This document shows positions 7,542 to 16,726 of a stretch of DNA of 64,000 nucleotides, piece after piece (positions within the stretch are counted from its first letter, which is position 1; each line of letters starts with the position of its first letter). The notes beneath the pieces were generated by a model that worked only from the letters and a program-made list of their open reading frames with translations, had not been told where the DNA came from and made no database searches. A program made the position numbers and the translations under genes. The DNA comes from Bog-473 sp963821755 (GTDB lineage Bacteria; Actinomycetota; Acidimicrobiia; Acidimicrobiales; RAAP-2): contig CAWGEX010000002.1 in assembly GCA_963821755.1 (NCBI GenBank), forward strand, positions 124,001-188,000, given 5' to 3'.

Positions 7542-9734
7542 TCAGTGGCCCGGTTCGGGGTCGCGGGGCTGCCCCAGGATCCGCTCGGCGATGACGTTGC
7601 GCTGCACCTCGCTGGTCCCGCCGGCGATGGTCAGGCAGCGGGTGGACAAGAAGCCCTGCCCCCACCGCTCCGCCTTACCGTCGAGCACGGCGCCGTCGGC
7701 CCCGTACAGGGCCATCCCCATCTCCTGGACCCGCTGCTCGTGTTCGGCACCCAGCAACTTGCGCACGCTCGAGCCACTGCCCGGGTCGACCCCCGAGAGG
7801 GTCCGCAAGGTGGCCCGGAGGCCCAACAGGGCGATCGATTGGGCTTCCACCAGCAGGTGACCGAGATCCCCCACGAATCCGGGTGGCAAGTCGGGACCCT
7901 GGCGCCGGGCCAGCGTGCGGATGAGGGACTCGACCCCGATGCCGAACGCCGCTCCCGAGGACATCGACACCCGCTCGTTGGCCAGGGTCGTGCGGCCGAT
8001 GCGCCAGCCCTCCCCCGGTTGACCGATGACCGCATCATCGGGCACGAAGACATCGGTCATGAAGACCTCGTTGAACATGGCGGCGCCGGTCAGCTCGCGC
8101 AGGGGCCGGATGTCGATGCCCTCGGCGTGCATGTCGACGATGAAGTAGGTGATCCCGGCGTGCTTGGGCGCGTCGGGGTCGGTTCGGGCCAGGCAGATCC
8201 CGAAGTCGGCGGTCTGGGCCAACGACGTCCAGACCTTCTGGCCGTTGAGGAACCAACCGCCCTCGACTCTGGTGGCCTTCGTGCTCAACGCGGCCAGGTC
8301 CGATCCGGCCCCGGGCTCACTGAAGAGCTGGCACCAGCCGAGTTGGCCCAGCAGGGTCGGCCGGACCCAGCGCTCCTGCTGCTCGTCGGTGCCGTGCGCA
8401 ATGATCGTGGGCAGGGCCCAGGCCCCGACGGCCAGGTGCGGGCGCCCGATGCCCGCGGCGGCCAGCTCCTCGTCGATGACCAGTTGGTCCAAGGGGTCGG
8501 AGCCCCGCCCCCACGGGGCCGGCCAGTGCGGCATGAGAAGACCGGTCTCGACCAGGGCGGCCCGCTGGGCCTCCCCCTCGGCGCCCGCCACCTGGTGCAC
8601 CAAGGGTCTGAGGGCGGCACGACGGTCCTCGGCTTCGGGCGGGAGCTCGGCGCTCAGCCCGCGGCGGGCGCCGTCGACGGCCATGGTGGCCACGCTGTGC
8701 TCAAGGGATCCCGGATCGACCAGCAAGAGGCGGGTGGCCATGGCGCGCTTCAAATAGAAATGGGCATCGTGCTCCCAGGTGAAGCCGATCCCGCCCAGGA
8801 TCTGCACGCACTTCTTGGCACAGTGCGCCGCCGCCTCGAGGCTCAGCGCACCGGCGACCCGGGCACTCAGCGCCCGTTCGTCGGCCGCCTCGGGACCGCT
8901 CCAGGCCGCCGCGGCGTCCCAGGCCACGGCCGCTGTCTGCTCGACGCCCACCAACATGTCGGCCAGCGCGTGCTTGATGGCCTGGAATTGCCCGATGGGC
9001 CGGCCGAACTGCACCCGCACCTTGGCGTACTCCGAGGCCGTATCGAGGCACCAACGGGCCACGCCCGCCCCCTCCGCCGCCGCCAGGACCAGGGCCGGGT
9101 CCCGCACGTCCTCGTCGGAGAGCCCGGGCAGCCGGGTCTCCTCGGTCAGGGCCATGTCCTGGGCCACCACGTGCCCGACCGGTCGGGTGGCGTCGAGCGC
9201 GGGGAGGGTCTCGATCGACAGGCCCGGACCCCGGGGCAGCAGGCACCAGCCGCCCTCGGCGATCGGAGCCAGGATCACGGCGGCGGTGGGCGCCCCCAGC
9301 ACCGGTCGCAAGCTGCCGCTGACCGTGTTCCCGTCGGGACTGCGTTGCAGCAGGCCGGCCCCGAGCGCCACGCCGGCCGGGGTGGTGCCGTCGGCCAGTC
9401 CCGGCAGGAAGGCTGACCGCTGCGCCGCGGTGCCGTGCCGGGCGATGACGGTGGCCACCAACACCGAAGAGAGCACGGGGCCGGGGAAGAGGGCGTAGCC
9501 GAGCTCTTCGAGCACGACGGCCAGCTCTTCGAGGCCGAAGCCGTGCCCGCCGTCGGCTTCGGGAAGGTGCAGGCCGAGCCAGCCCTGGGCCGCCATCTTC
9601 TCCCAGGCGCCCGGCAGCTCGGCGGTGGCCGACTCGGCGGCGGTGCGGGGCACGCTGGGCGGGCAGTGCGTCTGCAGCCAGCGCTGGGCCGTGAGCCGCA
9701 GGGCCTCGTGTTCCTCGGTCAGGGCAATGGGCAC
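7542..9734 (-). CDS. Fused double acyl-CoA dehydrogenase (FadE6/FadE34-like)
   Basis: Two complete acyl-CoA dehydrogenase modules in one 730-residue chain. Residues 1 to about 355 form the first, with FGRPIGQFQAIKHALADM and ILGGIGFTWEHDAHFYLKRA; residues about 370 to 730 form the second, with CQLFSEPGAGSDLAAL, LNGQKVWTSLAQTADF and GGTSEVQRNVIAERILG. In actinobacteria, proteins of this architecture, such as the mycobacterial FadE34 type, replace the alpha2-beta2 heterotetramers that act on bulky steroid side-chain CoA esters. The start is a GTG at 9734 whose G is the last base of the ferredoxin stop TAG, so the two are translationally coupled. Confidence 0.9.
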   Translation of the reverse strand: MPIALTEEHEALRLTAQRWLQTHCPPSVPRTAAESATAELPGAWEKMAAQGWLGLHLPEADGGHGFGLEELAVVLEELGYALFPGPVLSSVLVATVIARHGTAAQRSAFLPGLADGTTPAGVALGAGLLQRSPDGNTVSGSLRPVLGAPTAAVILAPIAEGGWCLLPRGPGLSIETLPALDATRPVGHVVAQDMALTEETRLPGLSDEDVRDPALVLAAAEGAGVARWCLDTASEYAKVRVQFGRPIGQFQAIKHALADMLVGVEQTAAVAWDAAAAWSGPEAADERALSARVAGALSLEAAAHCAKKCVQILGGIGFTWEHDAHFYLKRAMATRLLLVDPGSLEHSVATMAVDGARRGLSAELPPEAEDRRAALRPLVHQVAGAEGEAQRAALVETGLLMPHWPAPWGRGSDPLDQLVIDEELAAAGIGRPHLAVGAWALPTIIAHGTDEQQERWVRPTLLGQLGWCQLFSEPGAGSDLAALSTKATRVEGGWFLNGQKVWTSLAQTADFGICLARTDPDAPKHAGITYFIVDMHAEGIDIRPLRELTGAAMFNEVFMTDVFVPDDAVIGQPGEGWRIGRTTLANERVSMSSGAAFGIGVESLIRTLARRQGPDLPPGFVGDLGHLLVEAQSIALLGLRATLRTLSGVDPGSGSSVRKLLGAEHEQRVQEMGMALYGADGAVLDGKAERWGQGFLSTRCLTIAGGTSEVQRNVIAERILGQPRDPEPGH

Positions 9735-9970
9735 TATGGCTTCCCCTCACCGAGGACGACGGCCACGCCGTCGCGTGACAACGTGATCGCACCGACGGGA
9801 CACCCTTCGGCCGCCACGCGCAGGCGGTCCTCGTCGGTCGCCGCGGGGTCGAGGACCACCGCGTGGCCGTCCTCGCTCAGGTCGAAGGTCTTGGGCGCCC
9901 AGAAGAGGCAATTCCCTGACCCCATGCAACGGTCCCAGTCGATCGCGATGTCCATTGGCTCAGCCATCAT
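9734..9970 (-). CDS. Small ferredoxin, [3Fe-4S] P450-partner type
   Basis: A 78-residue ferredoxin. Cys15 and Cys21 in DRCMGSGNC and Cys57 in EGCPVGAI give the three-cysteine pattern of [3Fe-4S] ferredoxins that feed electrons to bacterial P450s; the second cysteine of a 4Fe-4S motif is missing. A P450 gene lies 1.2 kb upstream in the same direction with only a thiolase between, so it is the likely partner. Two tandem ATGs (9970 and 9967) follow AAAGGAG. The gene overlaps the start of the fused dehydrogenase by one base. Confidence 0.9.
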   Translation of the reverse strand: MMAEPMDIAIDWDRCMGSGNCLFWAPKTFDLSEDGHAVVLDPAATDEDRLRVAAEGCPVGAITLSRDGVAVVLGEGKP

Positions 9971-9994
9971 GCTCCTTTCCCTCAGCCTTTTCCC

Positions 9995-11167
9995 TCAGGG
10001 TGCCCGCAACAAGAGCGCACTGGTCGGCACGCCCTCGCCCGATGTGATCAGGCAGGTCCGGGCGTCGTCCACCTGGCTGGTCGAGGTCCCGCGCAGCTGC
10101 CGTACCCCTTCGGTGATCAGGTTGAACCCATGGACGTAGGCCTCCGAGAGGCCACCACCGGACGTGTTGGTGGGTAGCGACCCACTCCCCCAACGCAGAT
10201 TTCCCTCCAGGACGAAGTCGCCGGCCTCGCCCCGCCCGCAGAACCCGTAGCCCTCGAGCGAGAGCAGGATGAGCGGCGTGAAGGCATCGTAGATCTGCGC
10301 CACGTCGACATCGGCCGGGCCCAACTCGGACCGGGACCACAGCTTCTGGGCGGCCGACCACGCCGGGCCGGTCAGAGGATCCTCGCAGTAGTAGTTGACC
10401 ATCGCCTCGTGCTGACGGTGCAGCCCCTGGCCGAAGGCGTGGACCAGCGCCGGCGGCTGGGCACAGTCCTGGGCCCGCTCCGCCGAGACCAGGACCACGG
10501 CGAGGGCCCCGTCGGTCTCGAGGCAGTTGTCGAAGAGGCAGAGGGGTTCGGAAATGAACCGGGCCGCCATGTAGTCGTCGAGCGACATGGGTTTTTCAAA
10601 CATCAGCGCAGCGGGATTGCGGTTGGCGTGGGCCCGAATCGCCATGGCGACCTCGGCCAGCTGCTCGCGCCCTCCCCCGTATTCGTGCATATAGCGCCGG
10701 GCCAACATCGCCACCTCGTCCACCGGGCGGAGCAGCCCGTACGGGCGCGTCCACTGAGCCTGGATGGGGAGGCTCGAGGGTGCCGAAGCCCATGGGCGCG
10801 AGCCGCGCGCCCCGCGCTTTCGGGAGCGCCAGGCCACCACCACGTCGGCCTGGCCGGTGGCGATGGCCATGGCGGCATGACCGACGGTGGCGCAGCCGGC
10901 ACCGCCGCCGTAGCCGACTTGGGAAAAGTACGTGATGTCGCCCGCCCCGATGTTCTTGGCCATGGTGACCTCGTCCGTCGTCTCCATGGTGAACGAGGAG
11001 AGTCCGTCGACCTCATCGGGTGCGATCCCGGCGTCGCGCAGGGCGGCGACGACGGCCTCACAGGCCAGCTGGGTCTCCGGCCGGTCAATCTGCTTGGCGA
11101 ACTCGGTCTGCCCGATGCCAACGATGGCCGCGGCGTCCTGCAGGACCGGTCGGTGGGTCTGGGCCAT
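9995..11167 (-). CDS. Lipid-transfer protein-type thiolase
   Basis: A 390-residue thiolase-fold protein of the SCP-x/Ltp group, which cleave or condense beta-keto or beta-hydroxy acyl-CoA esters. The N-terminus AAIVGIGQTEFAKQ is typical. Cys92 in GYGGGAGCATVGHAAM sits at the nucleophile position. Later motifs are AQIYDAFTPLILLSLEGYGFC and the C-terminal LPTNTSGGGLSEAY. The ATG at 11167 is chosen because family similarity starts there; the open frame continues upstream into the P450 gene without homology. It sits between P450 and ferredoxin in one operon. No DUF35 partner is present, although steroid Ltp2 aldolases need one. Confidence 0.88.
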   Translation of the reverse strand: MAQTHRPVLQDAAAIVGIGQTEFAKQIDRPETQLACEAVVAALRDAGIAPDEVDGLSSFTMETTDEVTMAKNIGAGDITYFSQVGYGGGAGCATVGHAAMAIATGQADVVVAWRSRKRGARGSRPWASAPSSLPIQAQWTRPYGLLRPVDEVAMLARRYMHEYGGGREQLAEVAMAIRAHANRNPAALMFEKPMSLDDYMAARFISEPLCLFDNCLETDGALAVVLVSAERAQDCAQPPALVHAFGQGLHRQHEAMVNYYCEDPLTGPAWSAAQKLWSRSELGPADVDVAQIYDAFTPLILLSLEGYGFCGRGEAGDFVLEGNLRWGSGSLPTNTSGGGLSEAYVHGFNLITEGVRQLRGTSTSQVDDARTCLITSGEGVPTSALLLRAP

Positions 11168-11204
11168 CACGGGTGACGCTACAGCGCGGTGCCCGGCACC
11201 GTGG

Positions 11205-12443
11205 TCAGCCGGCGGGCCACACCACCGGCAACGAGAGCGGCGACCGGAAGGCCAGACCCTCAATGTGCGGGGTCTCGACGGCCGGGTCCAGGGTGAACCG
11301 GCCCAGGCGGTCGAACAACGTGTTGACGGCGACCCGCGACTCCATCCGGGCCAGGTGCATGCCGAGGCAGACGTGGACACCGAAGCCGAAGCCCACGTGC
11401 TGACGCACCTCGCGGAACATGTTGTAGGCATCGGGGTCGGTGTACTTGCGCTCATCCCGGTTGGCCGCACCGAGCATCAGCGCGATGTCGGCGCCCTCCT
11501 CGATCTTCACGCCGGCCAGTTCGGTGTCCCTGGTGGCCCGACGGAGGATGACCGATACGGGCGGTTCCCAACGGAGACCCTCCTCGAAGGCTTGGGGGAA
11601 CAAGGACCGGTCGTCGTAGAGCGCGTCGAACTGGGCCCGGTCATGGAGCAGGCCAAAGAGCAGGTTGCCGGTGGCCCGATAGGTGGTGTCCACCCCGGCC
11701 GGCAGGAGGAGGCGCAGAAAGGAGTAGATCTCTTCGTCGCTGAGCTTGGTCCCTTCGACCTCGACCCGCACCAGCTCGCTGATGAGGTCGTCACCCCGCT
11801 CCGAGCGCCGCTCCTCCATCACCCCGGCGAAGTAGTCGCGCAAGGCCTCCGAGGCGGCCACGCCGCGGTCCCAATTGGCCGCCACGCTGGTCAGCTCCAC
11901 CGTCCAGCGCTGGAACCTGGGGTAGTCGGATCGGGGCAGGCCGAGGATGCGGGCGATGACCTGGGCCGGGAAATTGAACGTCACCTCACGCACCAGGTCC
12001 GCATGGCCCCGGTCGTAGAAGGAGTCGATCAACTCGTTGACGACGAGGCCGACCAGACCTTCCTCCCAGCGCTCGAGCACCTTGGAACGGAAGCTCGACG
12101 ACACCATCGCCCGGGCGATGCGGTGCTCGGGCTCGTCCATCTGCAGGATGGTCCGGCCCATCACGAGGCCCATGATCCCCTCGTAGACGCCCGACGAAAA
12201 GGTCTCGTTGTCCCGCAGGACCTGCACCGTCTCCTCGAAACCGAAGACGGTCACCGGCGCCGGTCGAGACGGGTCGGGGGCCTCGAGCCCCTCCCCGAGG
12301 TCGATCGGTCCCGAGTGCACCGGGCATTCCCGGCGCAGCTCCTGCATCCTCGGAAAGGGGTCGCGCAGGTGACCCGACACCGTGTCCTTGAGCTCGAAGG
12401 GATCGAAGGGAATGCCCGTTGCCTCGGCTGTGTCGGTGCTCAC
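11205..12443 (-). CDS. Cytochrome P450
   Basis: Heme monooxygenase of 412 residues. The I-helix oxygen-activation motif reads LLLPAGVDTTYRA, the K-helix EEGLRWEPP carries ExxR, and FGFGVHVCLGMHLARME contains the heme thiolate Cys359. The GTG at 12443 is preceded by GAGGAGG eight bases upstream, a strong ribosome-binding site, and removes a long non-homologous extension. A soluble class I system is expected, with the nearby three-cysteine ferredoxin; no ferredoxin reductase gene is present here. It is transcribed divergently from a TetR gene, with AACGTTCGTT between them, so repression by that TetR is likely. The substrate is unknown. Confidence 0.95.
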   Translation of the reverse strand: MSTDTAEATGIPFDPFELKDTVSGHLRDPFPRMQELRRECPVHSGPIDLGEGLEAPDPSRPAPVTVFGFEETVQVLRDNETFSSGVYEGIMGLVMGRTILQMDEPEHRIARAMVSSSFRSKVLERWEEGLVGLVVNELIDSFYDRGHADLVREVTFNFPAQVIARILGLPRSDYPRFQRWTVELTSVAANWDRGVAASEALRDYFAGVMEERRSERGDDLISELVRVEVEGTKLSDEEIYSFLRLLLPAGVDTTYRATGNLLFGLLHDRAQFDALYDDRSLFPQAFEEGLRWEPPVSVILRRATRDTELAGVKIEEGADIALMLGAANRDERKYTDPDAYNMFREVRQHVGFGFGVHVCLGMHLARMESRVAVNTLFDRLGRFTLDPAVETPHIEGLAFRSPLSLPVVWPAG

Positions 12444-12514
12444 CTTGCGATCCTCCTCGTCCCGGCCTGGTGCGCACACGGTCCGCACCTGCGCCACCGA
12501 CACCATGTATAGCA

Positions 12515-12524
12515 AACGTTCGTT
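12515..12524. promoter_or_regulatory. Inverted repeat AACGTTCGTT between P450 and tetR
   Basis: Arms AACG and CGTT around a TT centre, in the divergent promoter region of the P450 and TetR genes, 58 bp before the TetR ATG. Position and symmetry suit a TetR operator. It is unrelated to the TGACACGNNTGTCA sites. It is short, so only moderate confidence. Confidence 0.45.
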
Positions 12525-12582
12525 GGGGAGGCGGGGTCGGCCCGAGTTCGACGTGGCGCGCAGAAACCCCCACAATGGGCAC

Positions 12583-13251
12583 ATGGGGAGTGCGGAGCCG
12601 ACCGAAGAGACGTCGACCAGGTCTCGAATTCTGCAGATCTCCCTGTCGCTCATGTCCCAGCGGGGCGTCGACGGCACCAGCATGCGCGACCTGGCGGCGG
12701 CGGCCGGGCTCAACGTGGCCTCGCTCTACCACTACTTCCCCTCGAAGCGGGACCTGCTCGAAGCCGTCCTGGTCGAACACGGATACCTGCCCACGGTGGG
12801 CAACCCCCTGTCCCCCGACACCGACCCGTCGCCGGACGCCCAGCTCGCCACCCTGTTGGCCGACATCCTCACCTCCGTGCTCGACGTCGAGGACTTCGTG
12901 CGGCTGATGCTGGGCGAGGCCATCCGGGGCGAGGAGACGGCCCGTGCCGTCGGGCTCGACCTCTTCGCCACGTTCCAGCAGTCGCTGGAGAGTTGGGTCA
13001 CCGATCACCGCCCCGACCTCGTCGAGAGAGCGGGTGCACCGGCGGTGTCCCGCCTGCTGCGGGCCATGGTGGTCGGGATCTTCGTCGAGCACGCCGCCGG
13101 CGTGTTGGGCGATGGCGTCGAAGCGAGGGACACCACCGAGGTGGTGGTGGCCCGGGCCCAGGAGGCCGCGCAGATCCTTCACTCGTCCCGGTACGAGACC
13201 GAGCCGGCTCCTACCCGGGCTGAGCCGACGATTCCCGTAGCAGGCGCTTGA
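12583..13251 (+). CDS. TetR-family transcriptional regulator
   Basis: A 222-residue repressor. The N-terminal helix-turn-helix is clear: RILQISLSLMSQRGVDGTSM, then RDLAAAAGLNVASLYHYFPS, the recognition helix ending in the YHYF signature. The C-terminal ligand domain is divergent as usual. The ATG at 12583 directly precedes the HTH domain with 17 residues of lead. It is divergent to the P450 operon and probably controls it and itself. The 3' end overlaps the convergent acyl-CoA ligase gene by 41 bp. Confidence 0.92.
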   Translation: MGSAEPTEETSTRSRILQISLSLMSQRGVDGTSMRDLAAAAGLNVASLYHYFPSKRDLLEAVLVEHGYLPTVGNPLSPDTDPSPDAQLATLLADILTSVLDVEDFVRLMLGEAIRGEETARAVGLDLFATFQQSLESWVTDHRPDLVERAGAPAVSRLLRAMVVGIFVEHAAGVLGDGVEARDTTEVVVARAQEAAQILHSSRYETEPAPTRAEPTIPVAGA

Positions 13252-14730
13252 GCACCTTGCCGTTGAGATCACGAGGAAGCTCCTCGACGATCTCCCATAC
13301 GTGGGGCACCTTGTAGTCGGCCAAGCGAGCCCGCACCCACGCCGCCAACGCATCGGACTCGACGGGGAGGCGCACCTCCACCACGGCCTTGAGGTGTTCC
13401 CCGTCACGCGCGTCGGCGATCCCGAAGACGGCGCAGTCCACCACATCGGGATGCTCGTAGAGCACTTCTTCGATTTCTCGCGGTGCGATGTTCACGCCAC
13501 CCCAGAGCACCATGTCCGAGACGCGATCGGTGATGGTCAGATACCCATCCTCGCTCAGGTGCCCGATGTCCCCCACCGTGAAGGCATCGTCGACCCACGC
13601 CCTCTGCGTGGCGTCGGGATCGTTGCGGTAGCTGAAGTGCTGCGTCCCCGGGGGCCGGATGTAGATGATGCCGTCGGTCTGCGGGGGACAGCGGATTGCC
13701 CTCACCATCGAGCACGCGCACCTCGACCCCCGGCCACGGCCGCCCCACCGAGCCCGGGTGGGCCAACCACTCCTCGGGACCGATCCGCGTCGCACCGCCC
13801 TCGCTGGCGCCGTACAACTCATGGAAGGCGGTGTCGGGGAACGCCGCCATCATCTTGCGCTTGACCGACACCGGGCAGGGTGCGCCGCCGTGGACCACCA
13901 GGGCCAGGCTGTGCACGTCGATGGCCGCCCGAGTGGACTCGGGCAGCTGGAGCACCCGGATGAAGTGCGCCGGGACCATGAACGAACGCGTGCCGCCGTA
14001 TCGGGCGATCGCACCCAGAAACGCCTCCGCCTCGAACCGCGCCGGCAGCACGGTGGTGGCGCCGACGTAGAGCGCGGTCAGACCCCATCCGGCGTGCGAC
14101 GCGTGATAGCACGGACCCGACATGACGTAGACATCGTCGGCGCCCCATTCCCACAGTTGGGCCTGACCGCTCATGCCGGCATGACGGACCTCCGGATCCC
14201 CGAGGCCGGCGTGCACCACGCCCTTCGGCCGTGCCGTCGTGCCCGACGTATAGAAGACGAGCTCGGGCCCGGCCCCGCTGTCCCGCGAGGTGCCGCTCGG
14301 GGCGGCCGCCACCAACGCCTCGTACGAGGTGGCCTCGTCCGGACCACCGATGAGAATCCGGGCCAGACCAGGGCCAGGCTCGGGCAGTTGGTCGGCCACG
14401 TCGTGGTGACCGACCACGACGGCGGCACCCGAATCCTCCAGGAGATAGGCCAACTCGGCTGACTTCAGATGCCAGTTGAGCGGGAGGAACGGCGCTCCGG
14501 CCATGGCGGCCGCCGTGGCCACCTCGAAGGGCTCGAGCCCATTGCGCACGGCGGAGGCCACCGGTCGGCCCGGACCGGCACCGTGTGCCACCAGGACTTC
14601 AGCCAGCCGTTGGGCCCGATCATTCAGCTCGCCGTACGTCCGCGCCGTCGACTCCGCCGGCGGCATCGGGGGCGATGAGCGCCACCCGATCCGGCGTTTC
14701 GCGGGCGTGTTCCGTCACCCCTCTGGCCAT
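13211..14730 (-). CDS. Acyl-CoA ligase, AMP-binding family (two frameshifts)
   Basis: ANL-superfamily ligase. Motifs in order: VFYTSGTTARPKGVVH (phosphate loop), FHELYGASEGG, then, after a break, VGDIGHLSEDGYLTITDR and ELPRDLNGKVLKRLL with the catalytic lysine. A one-base insertion near 13682 separates GNPLSP from QTDGIIYI. A second break near 14667 separates the true N-terminus, MARGVTEHARETPDRVALIA starting at 14730, from TYGELNDRAQRLAEVL. Corrected length is about 505 residues, normal. It is convergent with and overlaps the TetR gene, and lies back to back with the PaaK-like ligase. Confidence 0.85.
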
Positions 14731-14946
14731 GAGGTCGGAACGTAGTGGCACCGTCGCCACGACACGCCGAGCCCTTCATCCCGGCCCTGACGAGTTCGGA
14801 CGTCACGCCCGGTCCACAGCCCGTGGGTCACCCCGACGGCTGCCGAGCCACGGTGCGGCCCGAGTCGGGGCGCCTGCAGATCCGCAAAGAGCTGGACCTC
14901 ATGCGACTCGTGCTCGAAGAGCGGGCCGGCGAGCGCGTCAGTACAC

Positions 14947-14960
14947 TGACACGCGTGTCA
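14947..14960. promoter_or_regulatory. Palindromic operator TGACACGCGTGTCA
   Basis: Perfect palindrome identical to the one at 7084. It ends 12 bp before the proposed GTG start of the PaaK-like ligase at 14973. An alternative GTG at 14955 lies inside the palindrome, which makes 14973 the more sensible start. Confidence 0.75.
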
Positions 14961-14972
14961 GATTCCGCCCTC

Positions 14973-16311
14973 GTGTCCACCGACGCCTTCGGGCCGGGCA
15001 CCATCGGGCCGATCGCCCGCCCCACCGACCAGCGGCTGTGGGACCCGGCTCACCAGGCCATGGACCCCGCCCAGCGCCGCGCCCTGCAGGACACGCGGGT
15101 GCGGGCGCTCATCGGACGCATCCTCGACACGCCGGTGCCGCTCTTCGCGGCCAAGCTCAAGGAAGCGGGGATCACCTCGGCCGACGACATCAAGGGGGTC
15201 GACGACCTGGCCCGGATCCCGTCGACCATCAAGCAGGATCTCCGTGACTCCGAGGCCGATGCCCCGCCCTGGGGTCGTTACCGGTTCACGGACCCGAGGC
15301 AGGGCGTCCGCCTGGGCACATCGACCGGGACCACCGGCCAGCCGACCATCACGGTGTGGACGCGCAAGGACATCTGGATCGAGTACGAGTCAGGGGCCCG
15401 CAACTGGTGGCGCATGGGCTACCGGCCCGGGCAGATCATCACCCACGCCCACCCGGCCTACCTCTACGGCGGCGGCACCATGCTGCAGCAGACCTACGAA
15501 TACTTCGGGATGCTCAGCCTGTGGGTCCCTCCGCCCGACACCGACGAGCTGGCCGAGCAGGCGGTGCGCTTCTGGGCCCGGGTCACGCCCGACCACCCCT
15601 TCATGGGATTCGCCACCGGCCGCTTCATCGAGGTCGCAGCCAAGCTTGGGATCTCACTCGAAGACGCCGGCCTGACCGGGCTGCGCGCCCCCATCGGTTT
15701 CGGGTTGGGACGGGGCGGCATGCCCCTGATGACCGCTGGGGCCGAGTGTTACGCCTACGTCGGCGGGCCGTGTGGCCAGTCTCCGGGGGCCCACATCCAT
15801 GAGGACTGGGCCGTGGTCCAAGCCGTGGACCCGGCCACCGGGCTCGAGGTGCCAGACGGTGAGTGGGGCAACCTCACGGTGACCACTCTTGATCGGGACA
15901 ACTGCCTTCTCCGTTACGACCTCGAAGAGGCCTGCGCCATCTTGCGCGAGCCTTGCCCGTGTGGCGAGACCTCCATCCGCGGCCTGTGGGGCGGCCGCTT
16001 CAAGGATCTCCTCGAGTGCCAGGGCACCCGGTTCCAGGCGAACGAGGTCGAGGGCGTGCTGCGGGGCGTTCAGGTCATGCGGGAACCGTCACTCGAGTAC
16101 CAGATCGTCAGGCCCGATGGCAGCGACGCCCCCCTGGTGGTCAGGGTCGAAGTGGCTAGCGAGGACCCCGGCACCCGCGACGGAGCCAAGCAGCAGGCCG
16201 AAACGCAGATCCGGAGCCGTCCTCGGGATCTCCGCCGACATCGAGATCCTGCAGCGGGACAGCATTCCCCGCGCCGGCTACAAGGCGACGCGGGTCATCG
16301 ACAGGGAGTAG
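14973..16311 (+). CDS. Phenylacetate-CoA ligase-like protein (PaaK family), frameshifted
   Basis: Adenylate-forming enzyme of the PaaK type, activating an aryl or cyclic acid to its CoA ester. The P-loop is LGTSTGTTGQPTITVWTRKD, followed by AECYAYVGGPCGQSPGAHIH and DLEEACAILREPCPCGETSI; GGRFKDLLECQGTRFQANEV precedes the C-terminal lid domain. The cysteine-rich PCPCG stretch is common in this family. One extra base near 16215 must be removed to reach AVLGISADIEIL and the end RAGYKATRVIDRE. The GTG at 14973 is preferred because an operator covers 14947-14960. About 446 residues after correction. Confidence 0.88.
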
Positions 16312-16318
16312 AGCAGAT

Positions 16319-16726
16319 ATGACCGAAGGCACCGGAACCAAGGATGATCCCTGGCGGCTCAAGACCCCGCCCAATACCTCCGACTACACGATGTACAAAG
16401 ACGAGAAGGACGGTCAGGCCATTCTCGTGTGCACCGTCGGCAAGACGGTGCTGCACTACGACGCGCGGTGCCTCGACGATCTGCATGCCTTCTTGAGGAA
16501 GCAGGGAGATTGGGTCGAGCTCGGTTCGGCCGACGAGCAGAAAGAGCCGAAGGACGGCACCGTCGAAGCCTGGGGCCGCTCGACCTCCAATCCAGTCGGG
16601 GGTTGGTACGGACTGAAGAAGGGCCTGCGGGGCCGCTTCGGCATGTACATCCCACCACTGATGGAAGCATTGGGGCGAGCGGAGTTGGAGCACAACCCAC
16701 GCAACAACCGCATGCGGGCCAAATGA
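16319..16726 (+). CDS. Conserved-looking hypothetical protein, 135 aa
   Basis: Not recognised with certainty. A soluble, mixed alpha-beta protein beginning MTEGTGTKDDPWRLKTPPNTS and rich in Lys and Arg at the C-terminus (HNPRNNRMRAK). No signal peptide, membrane segment or metal motif is apparent; the ILVCTVGKTVLHYDAR stretch looks like a beta-hairpin core. It starts seven bases after the PaaK-like ligase stop, so it may be co-transcribed. Codon use is AT-richer than the ligase, marking the start of the accessory stretch up to 23.7 kb. Confidence 0.7.
   Translation: MTEGTGTKDDPWRLKTPPNTSDYTMYKDEKDGQAILVCTVGKTVLHYDARCLDDLHAFLRKQGDWVELGSADEQKEPKDGTVEAWGRSTSNPVGGWYGLKKGLRGRFGMYIPPLMEALGRAELEHNPRNNRMRAK

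Noticed and set aside
7083..9416. Plus-strand open frame of 777 codons
   Set aside because: Antisense shadow of the fused dehydrogenase; His/Gly/Arg-rich with no motifs. High GC produces such frames.
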